NCBI RefSeq assembly: GCF_000767465.1
Contig: NZ_CP009292.1
Location: 124,001-188,000, forward strand
Length of the DNA: 64,000 nucleotides
Source of the DNA: Novosphingobium pentaromativorans US6-1
Lineage (GTDB): Bacteria > Pseudomonadota > Alphaproteobacteria > Sphingomonadales > Sphingomonadaceae
Direction: 5' to 3'
Below, piece after piece: positions 8,379 through 19,335 of the stretch. The position numbers were made by a program, and so were the translations under genes. The first letter of the stretch is position 1, and every line of letters starts with the position of its first letter. Below the pieces are notes generated by a model. It saw nothing but the letters and a program-made list of their open reading frames with translations, searched no databases and was not told the DNA's origin.

Positions 8379-9323
8379 ATGACCACTGTTTCACGCAAAT
8401 TCAGTAACATCTATGCCGGCCGGTCTCAGGACGCTGCGCAGACGCTTCCTGTTCGCAATCCAGCGAATGGAGAGGTGGTCGGGCTCATGCCGGTGGGAAC
8501 CCTAGATGATTTGAATGCTGCGGTTAGCGCAGCTCGTGCTGCCGCGTCTGGCTGGGCAAACCGTTGCGATAGCGACCGGCAGGAGCTTTGCATGCAGATT
8601 GCAGAAGCAATTGGTGAGAACTCAGAAGAACTCGCCATGCTTCTCACCCTTGAGCAAGGTAAGCCATTAAATGGGTTTGGGTCTCGGTGGGAGATCGGTG
8701 GGGCGCAAGCATGGTGCCAGTATACCGCTGGACTGGAGATTCCGGTTGAAGTACTTCAGGACGATGAGGGTGCAAGGGTGGAACTTCATCGACAGCCTAT
8801 CGGGGTTATCGGTTCGATAACCCCCTGGAATTTCCCGGTCATGATAGCTGTTTGGCATCTCATTCCTGCAATCCGTGCCGGAAACACTGCTGTCATCAAG
8901 CCATCTCCCAATACGCCTTTGGCAACAATCCGGCTCGTCGAATTGATAAACGACATCTTGCCAGCTGGCGTGGTTAACATTGTCTGCGGCGATGTCGATA
9001 TCGGAGCTGCGATTTCCCAGCATCGTGACATCGACAAGATGGTCTTCACCGGATCAACCAATACCGGTAAAGAGATCATGGCATCGGCAGCTGGGAACCT
9101 GAAGCGCCTGACCCTGGAATTGGGAGGGAACGACGCCGCTATCGTGCTTCCAGATGTAGACGTCGGAGCAATCGCCGAAGGCGTTTTCTGGGGCGCGATG
9201 CTGAACAGTGGCCAGACATGTGCCTGCATCAAGAGGCTCTATGTTCACGATGATGTTTACGAGGCCCTTTGTTTGGAGTTGACTAGCCTTGCGAACGGAA
9301 TTGTCATAGGTGATGGAACGTAA
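8379..9323 (+). pseudogene. Aldehyde dehydrogenase, 5' part (split by IS66)
   Basis: First two thirds of an NAD(P)-dependent aldehyde dehydrogenase of about 480 residues: ITPWNFPVMIAVWHLIPAIR, the cofactor loop VFTGSTNTGKEIM, the general-base Glu in LTLELGGNDAAIV, and the catalytic Cys in NSGQTCACIKR. The frame runs into the left end of the IS66 element after VIGDG and stops within the inverted repeat. The C-terminal third, including the oligomerisation strand, is at 12385-12876. The gene lies 39 bp after the nitroalkane-oxidase-like gene with its own AAGGG site, and would oxidise the aldehyde that enzyme makes. A stable truncated enzyme is unlikely. Confidence 0.9.
9312..9319. repeat. Left target-site duplication of IS66
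   Basis: GATGGAAC directly precedes the left inverted repeat and is repeated at 12385-12392 directly after the right one. Eight base pairs is the usual IS66 target duplication. Removing one copy and the element restores the aldehyde dehydrogenase frame exactly. Confidence 0.95.
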
Positions 9324-9342
9324 CCGCTGATCCTACCCCACG
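9320..9342 (+). repeat. IS66 left inverted repeat
   Basis: Starts GTAACCGCTG and ends CCCCACG. It pairs with the right repeat at 12362-12384 with four mismatches in the middle. Confidence 0.9.
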
Positions 9343-9382
9343 TATCCGTGTGCTGCGCTGAGGACTAAATCCGCACGAGACG

Positions 9383-9808
9383 ATGAGGAACTCGGCAGTG
9401 ACGGATGAGATTGATACCGGGTCAAACGGGGATTTGACGTGTGCGTCGCACAGTGCAATTTCGCGTTTATCCGACAGTTTGGCGTCCACACGGCGGCGCT
9501 ACGAGCGGTGGCCGGATGAAGAGCGTGACCGCATTCTTGCTGAGAGCTTCGCGCCTGGGAGGACGGTGGCGCAGGTCGCACGGGATAACGGTGTTGGCCT
9601 GGGCCTGTTGCACTATTGGCGTCGACAGGCGCGGGCAGCGGGCGTTGTCGAGGAATTGCGGCTCGTACCCGTGACGGTCGTTGCGGAAGCGGAGCAGGCG
9701 AGCCAGACCGCCGGCATGGAACTGATCGTGCGCGACGTGACCGTTCGTATCCGGGGTGCGATCGAGGCGGACCATCTGCGCACGGTGCTGGCGGCGATCC
9801 GCGCGTGA
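9383..9808 (+). CDS. tnpA: IS66 accessory protein TnpA
   Basis: A 141-residue helix-turn-helix protein, the first of the three usual IS66 genes. The segment RRRYERWPDEERDRILAESF followed by VAQVARDNGVGLGLLHYWRR is the homeodomain-like DNA-binding region. The N-terminal 30 residues are less typical, so the true start may be internal. Its stop overlaps the GTG start of tnpB (GTGA), suggesting translational coupling. TnpA is needed with TnpB for efficient transposition in characterised IS66 members, though its biochemical role is not settled. Confidence 0.85.
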   Translation: MRNSAVTDEIDTGSNGDLTCASHSAISRLSDSLASTRRRYERWPDEERDRILAESFAPGRTVAQVARDNGVGLGLLHYWRRQARAAGVVEELRLVPVTVVAEAEQASQTAGMELIVRDVTVRIRGAIEADHLRTVLAAIRA

Positions 9809-10158
9809 TCCCCATCGATGGAAGCGTGCGGATCTATGTGGCCACGCAGCCCGTAGACTTCAGGGCCGGGATTAACCGGCTCATGGGACTGGTGACGCAT
9901 GTGCTGGGCCATGACGCCTGCGCCGGGGATGTCTTCGTCTTCCGCAACAAGGGAGCAGATAAGGTCAAGCTGGTCCGTCATGACGGGTCCGGCGCGGTTA
10001 TGGCGACGAAATGGCTCGACCATGGGAAGTTCCATTGGCCGCCGGTGCGAGGTGGAACGCTGGCTCTGAGCGGGGCGCAGTGCGTGGCGCTGCTGTCTGG
10101 TCTGGATTGGCAGAAATTGCCGTCGCAAGAGGCCCGTCGCCCTGCATTTTATGGCTGA
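9805..10158 (+). CDS. tnpB: IS66 accessory protein TnpB
   Basis: A 117-residue protein starting with GTG inside the tnpA stop. It carries the family pattern of IS66 Orf2: VRIYVATQPVDFRAGINRLM, then GDVFVFRNKGADKVKLVRHD and GSGAVMATKWLDHGKFHWPP. An open frame extends upstream to 9616, but that part has no family similarity and overlaps tnpA, so the GTG at 9805 is chosen. It acts with TnpA and the transposase TnpC. Fifty bases separate it from tnpC. Confidence 0.88.
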   Translation: MIPIDGSVRIYVATQPVDFRAGINRLMGLVTHVLGHDACAGDVFVFRNKGADKVKLVRHDGSGAVMATKWLDHGKFHWPPVRGGTLALSGAQCVALLSGLDWQKLPSQEARRPAFYG

Positions 10159-10208
10159 AATCGGTGGTTTTTAAGTGGCGGCGGGAAGCCTGTGTGGTAT
10201 AGGCAACC

Positions 10209-11762
10209 ATGCCCGCCGGAGCCGACGATCTTTCTGAAAATATTGAGCAAATGGCAGCCTTGGTGTGTGAGCTCCGGGCTGAAATTGCACAGCTGCGCGC
10301 ACTGCTCAAAGGCGTAGGCCATCAGGCCTTCGGCAGCCGGTCGGAACGCGCCGGCGTCATCCTGGGAGATCAGGGGCTGCTCGATCTGGGCGATCTGGTC
10401 AGCACGCCGGTCACCGCGGCGAACGACGACGAGGTGGCCGAGGAACGGCCCTTGATCCGGCGCCCGCGCAGGAAGCGTGGCATGATGGCATTACCCGCCC
10501 ATCTCGAACGGGTGGAGCGCGTGATAGAGCCCGAAGCGCTGGATTGCCCCTGCTGCGCAGGCAAGCTTCACAGGATCGGCGAAGACGCCAGCGAAGCTCT
10601 CGACTGGGTGCCAGCCATCGTGCGTGTCATCCGTACCGTGCGACCGCGCTACGCCTGCCGCAACTGCCGTGAAGGCGTGGTCCAGGCGCCGGCCCCGCGC
10701 CGCGCGATCCCCGGCTCGATGGTCACCACCTCGACCCTGGCCTGGATGGCGACGGCGCGCTTCGCCTGGTCGATCCCGCTTAACCGGCAGTTGCAGATGC
10801 TGGCAGGGCAAGGCGTCATTCTCGACCGGGCCCTCCCGAGCCGATGGATGCGCAAGGTCGCATGGTGGCTCAAGGCGCTCTATGAGCGCCTGCTTGCCTA
10901 CATCCATGGTCAATCCCGAATATTCTGCGACGAGACCCGGATGCCGGTTCTCGAGAAGGGACGAAAACGAACCCGGATCACACAGTTCTGGGCCCATGCC
11001 TGCGACGACGGACCCTGGTCTGGCCCGGCAAGGCCCGCCGTCGCCTATATCCATGCGCGCGGTCGCGGGCAGGCTGAAGCGCGCCAGCAGCTTGCCAACT
11101 ATCAGGGCATCCTGCAGGTCGATGGGTACGCCGCCTACAAGGCGCTCGTCCGCAAGGGGGCGGAAGGGATCACGCTTGTCTTCTGTCTGGCTCATACTCG
11201 CCGCAAGTTCGTCGACGCCTACCGCAAATCTCCGTCGCCCGAAGCTGCCGCGATCATCGCCCTGATCGGTGAGGTCTACGCCATCGAGGCCCGGGTGCGC
11301 ACCGGCAGCGCAGCAGAGCGCCTGATCGCCCGTCAGGCCGAGGCCCGGGAAGCGATGAACAGGATCAAGGCCCAGATCGACGACATACTGCCCAAGCTCT
11401 CGCCCAAATCCGATCTGGCCAAGGCGATGCGCTACACGCTCAATCATTGGAAGGGGCTGACGCTGTTCCTGGAGGACGGTCGCATCGAGGTCGATACCAA
11501 TACCGTCGAACGCGGCATGCGAAATGTTGCCCAGGGCAGGAAGGCGAGCCTCTTCGCCGGCAGCGAGGAAGGGGCCCAGACCTGGGCTGTCCTGGCGTCA
11601 CTTCTCCAGACAGCTCGCCTCAACGGCCTTGATCCGTACACATGGCTGAGCGACGTTCTGGAGCGGATCGTCTCGGAGAAGGTGAAGATCAACGAACTCG
11701 ACAGTCTCCTCGCCTGGAACTGGCGCCCTGCACACGAGCCGGTTAAGGCCTTGGCGGCATGA
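10209..11762 (+). CDS. tnpC: IS66 transposase TnpC
   Basis: A 517-residue DDE transposase. Layout: N-terminal coiled coil and leucine-rich region (MAALVCELRAEIAQLRALL), HQAFGSRSER, a zinc-finger-like CPCCAGKLHRIG and YACRNCREGV region at about residues 114-155, and a central DDE domain with ILQVDGYAAYKAL and VFCLAHTRRKFVDA, then a Glu in the conserved C-terminal block (EVDTNTVERGMRNVAQGRKA). The gene is intact and full length. Its stop overlaps the ATG of the passenger gene by 4 bp. Confidence 0.93.
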   Translation: MPAGADDLSENIEQMAALVCELRAEIAQLRALLKGVGHQAFGSRSERAGVILGDQGLLDLGDLVSTPVTAANDDEVAEERPLIRRPRRKRGMMALPAHLERVERVIEPEALDCPCCAGKLHRIGEDASEALDWVPAIVRVIRTVRPRYACRNCREGVVQAPAPRRAIPGSMVTTSTLAWMATARFAWSIPLNRQLQMLAGQGVILDRALPSRWMRKVAWWLKALYERLLAYIHGQSRIFCDETRMPVLEKGRKRTRITQFWAHACDDGPWSGPARPAVAYIHARGRGQAEARQQLANYQGILQVDGYAAYKALVRKGAEGITLVFCLAHTRRKFVDAYRKSPSPEAAAIIALIGEVYAIEARVRTGSAAERLIARQAEAREAMNRIKAQIDDILPKLSPKSDLAKAMRYTLNHWKGLTLFLEDGRIEVDTNTVERGMRNVAQGRKASLFAGSEEGAQTWAVLASLLQTARLNGLDPYTWLSDVLERIVSEKVKINELDSLLAWNWRPAHEPVKALAA

Positions 11763-12340
11763 GATCCAAACGGCACGCATCCGGGGGCAGAACCCTCTCG
11801 CTCGAGCAACTCGAGATCTGGCTGGACGCCCTCGACCCGCCGGTTGCCGGCGTCTCCTCGATCGACGGCTTCCTCGCTGCGCTGGCGGCAGGCCCTTGCG
11901 TCATCGATCCCGACGTATGGCTCAAGAGCATCCTGCGCGAACACACCCGAAGCGCGAGTTCGGCACCTGCACGCAGAACGATTCTCCAGCGCTACAACCG
12001 CATCTGCATCGAGCTTGCCGAGCAGCCGGAGATCTATGCGCCGATCTATATGCGCACCGAGGATGGCGAGGTGTTGCTCGAGGACTTTGCCAACGGCTTC
12101 TTTACCGCGATGCATCTCGACATGAATGCCTGGACCCCCTTCGTAGATGATCCCGAGTTCGGCTTGCCGCTAGCCGCCATCCTCGGCCACAGCACCCTTA
12201 CCGGGGGGGCCTCCTTGATCGAGCAACTCGACGATCCGTCCGCCAATCACGCTCTCGCCGATACCTGGCGCATGGTGCCCGAGATCATCTCGTTCCTCCA
12301 TGACCACTGCGCCTTCGCACGAACCATGACGGCGCTCTGA
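11759..12340 (+). CDS. UPF0149 (YecA-like) protein carried by the IS66
   Basis: A 193-residue protein that overlaps the tnpC stop (ATGA) and ends 22 bp before the right inverted repeat, so it is a resident part of the element. The pattern LEQLEIWLDALDPP, SSIDGFLAALAAGP and EDFANGFFTAMHLDMNAWTP fits the UPF0149 family, whose members are helical and often have a C-terminal metal-binding tail. No such Cys-rich tail is present here. I recall similar genes in other sphingomonad IS66 elements. Function unknown; it might help transposition or simply be a passenger. Confidence 0.75.
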   Translation: MRSKRHASGGRTLSLEQLEIWLDALDPPVAGVSSIDGFLAALAAGPCVIDPDVWLKSILREHTRSASSAPARRTILQRYNRICIELAEQPEIYAPIYMRTEDGEVLLEDFANGFFTAMHLDMNAWTPFVDDPEFGLPLAAILGHSTLTGGASLIEQLDDPSANHALADTWRMVPEIISFLHDHCAFARTMTAL

Positions 12341-12361
12341 CGGCTACCTCGTCAGCTCCTG

Positions 12362-12384
12362 CGTGGGGCCGGTGCAGCGGTTAC
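12362..12384 (-). repeat. IS66 right inverted repeat
   Basis: Reads GTAACCGCTG...CCCCACG on the minus strand, pairing with 9320-9342. The second copy of the GATGGAAC duplication follows at 12385-12392. Confidence 0.9.
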
Positions 12385-12876
12385 GATGGAACGAATGAAG
12401 GTTCGTTGCTTGGTCCGATCCAGAATCAAATGCAGTTTGATAAAGTGGCTTCATTGGTCGAGCAGGCCAAGCAGGGTGGGGCTACAATCCTGTGTGGGGG
12501 AGATCCACGCGGAGAAACGCTCTTTTACCCGATAACACTGGTTGCTGATATCACGAACGAGGCAGCGTTGGTCCAAGAGGAACAGTTTGGTCCGGCTTTG
12601 CCAATCGTGAAGTATTCCGATATCGAGCAGGCGCTTGTTTGGGCTAACGACAATCCAAATGGTCTGGGTGGATCCATTTGGTCATCCGACTCTGACGTTG
12701 CAAATGAATTGGCCTTGCGCCTGGAAGCTGGGACGATCTGGATTAACAGGCATGGGCTAATCCAGCCGAATGCACCCTTTGGAGGGATCAAGCAATCCGG
12801 GGTCGGAGTGGAATTCGGCATCGAAGGTCTCAACCAGAATATGAATATCAAGACCGTACTCAGTTATCCAAGCTGA
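12385..12876 (+). pseudogene. Aldehyde dehydrogenase, 3' part (split by IS66)
   Basis: Continues the frame interrupted at 9319: LLGPIQNQMQFDKVASLVEQ, then VQEEQFGPALPIVKYSD, GGSIWSSDSDVANELALRLE, GTIWINRHG and APFGGIKQSGVG, the standard C-terminal motifs of class I/II aldehyde dehydrogenases. The conserved Glu and Phe of EEQFGP contact the cofactor ribose in this superfamily. Without the N-terminal part it has neither cofactor loop nor catalytic Cys. The first in-frame ATG after the insertion is at 12430, so any product would be a short inactive fragment. Confidence 0.9.
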
Positions 12877-12880
12877 TAAG

Positions 12881-13079
12881 TGAGGTGGTCCCGTCTATTT
12901 GGACAGTTTTGCGGCTAAGTTAAGCTCATCCATGTTGTTGCTCATGCTGCCATTCTGGTGATCAGGTCGCGGAGGGCATTCCCCCCACGATCTGGAGCGT
13001 TTATTTGCCCATATGCCTCGGCCGGGTTTTTGCCCGCAAGGCGTGAATGAGGCCGATGATGGTTGTACAATTCGACGAC
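12881..13079 (-). mobile_element. Transposase C-terminal remnant (IS3/IS481-like)
   Basis: On the minus strand 13079-12942 encodes VVELYNHHRPHSRLAGKNP, AEAYGQ and a 20-residue tail before a stop. The Y-N-x-x-R-P-H-x-x-L-x-x-x-x-P block is the signature end of IS3- and IS481-type DDE transposases. Between the stop and the aldehyde dehydrogenase end lies TGAGGTGGTCCCG at 12881, which looks like an element terminus. The upstream part is frameshifted and not recognisable. Confidence 0.55.
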
Positions 13080-13625
13080 AGAACACCCACGGGACCTGTG
13101 AGCGTGAGCTCCTTTATCCTTGGCATCCTTGGATCGGGCGCCAGAATTGCGTTCATGAAGTGAATGAGAAGAATGGCGCGGCGGTCTTTCGTTGCAGCCT
13201 GTCGGGCGGTGATTGCGACCGTCTGTTGGAGGTGCCCGGTTGGATGTTCGACCGGACTGCGAGGGCTGGCTGGCTTGTCGCCTCCACACCGCAGGTTTCT
13301 ATGGCTGCGATCGATGCCCTGTCTGTGTTGTTGATTGGCGGTGGAGCGGCATCGCAATCTGGGAATATCGGCGCAGCATCGGGTTCTCAGGACACGATTC
13401 GGAGAGATGCCGATGCCTCGCCAGCCTACAGCCTACAGCCTACCAGTTCGACCTGTTCCTAATTCCAAGCGAAGGACAGACAGCGCCCGTGCCTGGATAA
13501 GTCGCATTGCCCGTCTGGAAACGAAGCGTTGAGCCACGCGCTGTGACGCAGCGGCTGCACCGACCCATTTCGCAATCCTCCTAATTGATGTGGGTCGGCG
13601 CGCCGGGCTGGACGTGTCCCAAAGT
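13080..13625. other. Gene-free stretch of decayed mobile DNA
   Basis: About 545 bp between the transposase remnant and the end of paaK. Short frames on both strands show no recognisable family and no ribosome binding sites. A small imperfect tandem repeat (CCTACAG repeated near 13426-13442) is the only structure seen. Probably the decayed remainder of the adjacent element. Confidence 0.5.
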
Positions 13626-14930
13626 TCAGACTTTTGGCCGGAGGTCGGTTACGCGGCTTGCCTTGCCTTCGAAACGTTTCAAAGTTCCGGGAGCTGCGAC
13701 GTCGATGTCGGTGCTGATTCCGATGATTGTCTTGATATGATGGACTAGCTCACTTCGGTAATTCTTCTGTTGGACGTCATCCACGACTTCACGACATTCA
13801 ACGCGCAGTTTGACGATATCGAGCCTGTCGGGACGGGTGATCTCGATCTCGTAATGTGGGGCCAGGCCTGAAATGCGAAGGATTTGCTCCTCGATTTGAC
13901 TAGGAAAGACGTTTACGCCCCGAATGATCAACATGTCATCCGAACGGCCAGTGATGCGCGCCATGCGCCGCATAGGCCCGATATCGCCCGGCAACAGGCG
14001 CGTAAGGTCGCGCGTACGATAACGAATGATCGGCATCGCCTGTTTGGTTAGAGACGTAAAGACGAGTTCGCCTTCCTCTCCTTCGGGCAGTACTGCGCCC
14101 GTTTCCGGGTCGATGATCTCGGGATAGAAATGGTCTTCCCAGATCGTTGGAGACCCTTTCGCACGCCCATATTCCTGTGCGACGCCCGGGCCGATGACTT
14201 CGGACAGGCCGTAGATGTCAACCGCGGTGATCCCGGTCGCGCTCTCGATCTCGTGGCGTATGGTATCGGTCCACGGTTCCGCACCGAAGATTCCGATTTT
14301 GAGCGATGTGCTCTTCGGATCGATACCGCGTTTGCGCATCGCGTCGATCAAAGTCAGCATGTAACTGGGCGTGACCATGATGATATCGGGTTGAAAATCG
14401 GTAATGAGCTGAATCTGCTTTTCGGTCTGCCCACCTGACATCGGGATTACGGTACAGCCCAATGACTCCGCGCCGTAATGGGCGCCCAACCCGCCCGTGA
14501 ACAGGCCATAGCCATAGGCGACGTGGACCTTCATACCAGGGCGTCCGCCCGCTGCGTGGATGGATCGAGCGACGACAGCGGACCAAGTGGTGATGTCGTC
14601 CCGCGTATAGCCCACGACAGTCGGCTTGCCTGTCGTTCCTGACGAAGCGTGGATCCGCACGATATCGTCCATGGGTGTCGCGAAAAAGCCGAACGGATAG
14701 GCCTCGCGCAGATCCGCCTTCGCAATGAAGGGAAATCGGGCGAGATCGCTCAGCGACTGCAAGTCATCAGGCCCGACGTTTGCCGCGTCGCACTTTGCGC
14801 GCCATGCAGGGTTACCACCGTAGGCGTTGCTGATTGATGCCTTCAGCCGATCGAACTGTAGCGCACGCAGGGTTTGCAAATCCAACAGTTCGTTGGCCAA
14901 CAGCTCTTGTTCGGATACTTTCGCGCTCAT
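13626..14930 (-). CDS. paaK: Phenylacetate-CoA ligase
   Basis: Activates phenylacetate to phenylacetyl-CoA using ATP and CoA, the entry step of the pathway. The 434-residue length is typical. It belongs to the adenylate-forming superfamily: the ATP loop is ASSGTTGKPTVVGYT (about residues 95-109), followed by DIYGLSEVIGPGVAQE, RYRTRDLTRLLPGD and the C-terminal GRSDDMLIIRGVNVFPSQIE region. It lies 5 bp after paaZ in the minus-strand operon paaG-paaZ-paaK. Its likely inputs are phenylacetate made by the upstream nitrilase or an aldehyde dehydrogenase. Confidence 0.95.
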   Translation of the reverse strand: MSAKVSEQELLANELLDLQTLRALQFDRLKASISNAYGGNPAWRAKCDAANVGPDDLQSLSDLARFPFIAKADLREAYPFGFFATPMDDIVRIHASSGTTGKPTVVGYTRDDITTWSAVVARSIHAAGGRPGMKVHVAYGYGLFTGGLGAHYGAESLGCTVIPMSGGQTEKQIQLITDFQPDIIMVTPSYMLTLIDAMRKRGIDPKSTSLKIGIFGAEPWTDTIRHEIESATGITAVDIYGLSEVIGPGVAQEYGRAKGSPTIWEDHFYPEIIDPETGAVLPEGEEGELVFTSLTKQAMPIIRYRTRDLTRLLPGDIGPMRRMARITGRSDDMLIIRGVNVFPSQIEEQILRISGLAPHYEIEITRPDRLDIVKLRVECREVVDDVQQKNYRSELVHHIKTIIGISTDIDVAAPGTLKRFEGKASRVTDLRPKV

Positions 14931-14935
14931 CGATT

Positions 14936-16966
<2,031 letters not shown>

Positions 16967-17000
16967 GTCTTATCCTTGGACTATTAAAAAAAGGGGGGGC

Positions 17001-17792
17001 TCAGCGCCCGGAAAATTCGGGTTTGCGCTTTTCCATGAAGGCGCTGACGCCCTCACGGTAATCGTCGCTGAATCCAAGTTCGCGCATCAGGTCGCATTCG
17101 TGCGCCAGCTCGCTGGAAAGATCCTGCTGAAACGCTCCGCGTAGCGCGTGCTTCGTGGCCGCAAGACCACGTGTCGGTCCTGCGGCCAGCCGCTTGGCTA
17201 GCGCGAGGCTTTCCGATTCCAACGACTCGTCATCGACACACTTCCAGATCATGCCCCATTCTTCCGCTTTCTTCGCCGAAAGTGGTTCTGCCGTAAGGGC
17301 GAGTCCGATTGCGCGGGCCTGACCGATCACTCGAGGCAGGACCCAGGTGCCGCCTGTATCGGGGATCAGGCCGATATTGGCGAAAGACTGGATGAACTTC
17401 GCGCTGCGCGCTGCGAAGACGATGTCGCAGGCTAGCGCGACATTGGCACCAGCACCCGCGGCCACCCCATTCACCGCGCAGACCACTGGCTTATCGCGTC
17501 TGGCCAGACGTTCGACCAACGGGGCCCAGTATTTCTCAACAGTTTCGCCAAGGTCCATCGGTTCCGATCCTGGCGCGACGGCCCGGTCGTTCAGGTCTTG
17601 TCCGGCGCAGAACCCGCGCCCAGCACCCGTAAGCCAGATCGCGCGAACCGCGGGATCGTCATCGGCCGCATCGAGCGCCGATGCCAACTCTTCATGCATC
17701 TGTGCGGTGAAGCTGTTCAGGCGATCCGGACGGTTAAGCGTGATACGCGCAACGCCATCCTGATTGGCATGGGCAATGGTTTCAGAAGTCAT
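17001..17792 (-). CDS. paaG: 1,2-epoxyphenylacetyl-CoA isomerase
   Basis: Crotonase-fold enzyme that isomerises the ring epoxide to oxepin-CoA and also shifts double bonds in a later step. The 263 residues show the oxyanion-hole strands GAGRGFCAGQDLNDR and NGVAAGAGANVALACDIVFA, and the catalytic-Asp segment GLIPDTGGTWVLPR found in PaaG but not in hydratases with a Glu there. First gene of the minus-strand operon paaG-Z-K. GAGAGGATC precedes the start. A candidate PaaR operator at 17817-17828 sits in the short divergent promoter shared with paaH. Confidence 0.93.
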   Translation of the reverse strand: MTSETIAHANQDGVARITLNRPDRLNSFTAQMHEELASALDAADDDPAVRAIWLTGAGRGFCAGQDLNDRAVAPGSEPMDLGETVEKYWAPLVERLARRDKPVVCAVNGVAAGAGANVALACDIVFAARSAKFIQSFANIGLIPDTGGTWVLPRVIGQARAIGLALTAEPLSAKKAEEWGMIWKCVDDESLESESLALAKRLAAGPTRGLAATKHALRGAFQQDLSSELAHECDLMRELGFSDDYREGVSAFMEKRKPEFSGR

Positions 17793-17816
17793 TAAGTGAT
17801 CCTCTCATAATTAATA

Positions 17817-17828
17817 GACTGCCCGGTC
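17817..17828. promoter_or_regulatory. Candidate PaaR operator between paaG and paaH
   Basis: GACTGCCCGGTC; read on the minus strand it is TGACCGGGCAGTCTATTAA, which matches TGACCGGACGGTCTAATAA before paaA at 16 of 19 positions. It lies in the 80-bp gap between the divergent paaG and paaH starts, a fitting place to repress both arms. Confidence 0.6.
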
Positions 17829-17872
17829 AGGCGATTATTGGCAAGAGGCTTTTTTCGCGCTAGGAGCGGGGC

Positions 17873-19330
17873 ATGGATATCGATGTTAAAGACGTGATTG
17901 GCGTGTGCGGCGCCGGGGTTATGGGAGCCGGAATTGCGCAAGTGGCCGCTGCCAGCGGACATCCTGTGGTCGTGTTCGACAAGGCTGGGGCTGCGCTTGA
18001 GAACGGCAGGGCGGCAATTGCCGGCGCGTTGGCGCGTCAGGTCGATCGCGGACGCATTGCCCATGAACAGGCAGAGGCGGTGTTGTCTCGGATTTTGTGG
18101 ACCGATGACCTCGGCGCACTTTCCGGTTCTGCGCTGGTGGTCGAGGCGATTGTCGAACAGCCAGAGGCCAAGGCCGCGCTTTTTGCCGAAGTGGGGAGCG
18201 TCGTCGGGTCGCAATGCATTCTGGCCAGCAACACCTCTTCCCTGTCGATCGAAGAGATGGCACGGTTGGTGACGGTGCCATCCCAATTCGCCGGATTGCA
18301 TTTCTTCAATCCAGTGCCGGCAATGAAATTGGTCGAGGTTGTTGCCGCAACTTGCACTGCGCCCGATGTGACCAATGCGCTGGTCGATCTGATGCGGCGA
18401 TGGGGTAAGAGGCCAGCACGCGTTCGTGATGTTCCCGGTTTTATCGTCAATCGGGTGGCGCGGCCGTATTATGCAGAGGCTTTTGTCGCGCTCGGCGACG
18501 GCATGGCTGCAGCGGACATCGACACACTGCTGGAACAGGCGGGTGGCTTTCGAATGGGGCCCCTAGAGCTGACCGATATGATCGGGCAGGACATCAACTA
18601 CTCGGCCGCATCCGGGGTTTACGATAGTTATGACGGAAAATCCCGGTTTCGCCCGCAGGCTACTCAGCGCGCCCTCGTCGAGGCCGGCAAGCTTGGCCGA
18701 AAGAGTGGTGAAGGCGTCTATTCCTACCCGGCGGGTCGCGGTGACCCGCAGGTGGTCGCTTCCTCAAAGAGTATGGGTGCAATCGCGATTTCTACGCGAC
18801 CTTGCGCGATGGCCTTGTTCGCAGAGGCTCTGATCGAATCCGGCGTTCCCGTTTCGATTGATGACAACCTGCCAGAAGGCATCCTTTCCGCGGGCGGCTT
18901 GCGCATGGCGATGGGCGATGGACGGCCCCTGCGGTCGCGTGGAGATGGTGTGGCGGTCCTCATCGATCATGCACGCGACATAGTAAAGGCGCGCATGATC
19001 GGCGCAACGACGCAAGATCCGGAGGCACTCGGTACTGCTGCCAACCTTTTCGCCACGTTGGGAAAGGCCGTCATTGCCGTGCCCGATCGTCCAGGGCAGC
19101 TTGTGCTGCGGACGCTGGCGCAACTTGCCAACGCTGCGGCGGATGCGGTTGCAGACGATGTCGCCAAAGCGACCGACATCGACATTGCCATGCAGTATGG
19201 CGCCAACCACCCGGAAGGTCCGTTGGCCTGGTCAAAACGGTTCGGAGCGGCGGAGCTGGCCGATGTCCTTGGTAATATTGCCTCGGCCAGCGGTGACGAG
19301 ATGTATCGACCCAACCGTTTTGAAGGGTGA
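17873..19330 (+). CDS. paaH: 3-hydroxyadipyl-CoA dehydrogenase
   Basis: NAD-dependent 3-hydroxyacyl-CoA dehydrogenase that oxidises 3-hydroxyadipyl-CoA to 3-oxoadipyl-CoA. The 485 residues contain the N-terminal Rossmann motif GVCGAGVMGAGIAQVAA, the catalytic-His region GLHFFNPVPAMKLVEV, and two C-terminal dehydrogenase domains (one with DVPGFIVNRVARPYYAEA, one with AMQYGANHPEGPLAWSKRFG), as in other PaaH proteins. AGGAGCGGG precedes the ATG. First gene of paaH-I-J; the paaI start overlaps or closely follows its stop. Confidence 0.94.
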   Translation: MDIDVKDVIGVCGAGVMGAGIAQVAAASGHPVVVFDKAGAALENGRAAIAGALARQVDRGRIAHEQAEAVLSRILWTDDLGALSGSALVVEAIVEQPEAKAALFAEVGSVVGSQCILASNTSSLSIEEMARLVTVPSQFAGLHFFNPVPAMKLVEVVAATCTAPDVTNALVDLMRRWGKRPARVRDVPGFIVNRVARPYYAEAFVALGDGMAAADIDTLLEQAGGFRMGPLELTDMIGQDINYSAASGVYDSYDGKSRFRPQATQRALVEAGKLGRKSGEGVYSYPAGRGDPQVVASSKSMGAIAISTRPCAMALFAEALIESGVPVSIDDNLPEGILSAGGLRMAMGDGRPLRSRGDGVAVLIDHARDIVKARMIGATTQDPEALGTAANLFATLGKAVIAVPDRPGQLVLRTLAQLANAAADAVADDVAKATDIDIAMQYGANHPEGPLAWSKRFGAAELADVLGNIASASGDEMYRPNRFEG

Positions 19331-19335
19331 AACAT

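Larger units (their letters stand above)
9320..12384 (+). mobile_element. Complete IS66-family insertion sequence, 3065 bp
   Basis: Bounded by 23-bp imperfect inverted repeats beginning GTAACCGCTG (9320-9342 and 12362-12384; four mismatches) and flanked by an exact 8-bp target duplication. It carries tnpA, tnpB, tnpC and a fourth gene of the UPF0149/YecA-like family, all on the plus strand with overlapping stops and starts. All frames are open, so the element looks recent and probably active. It inserted into an aldehyde dehydrogenase gene in the same orientation. Confidence 0.95.
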
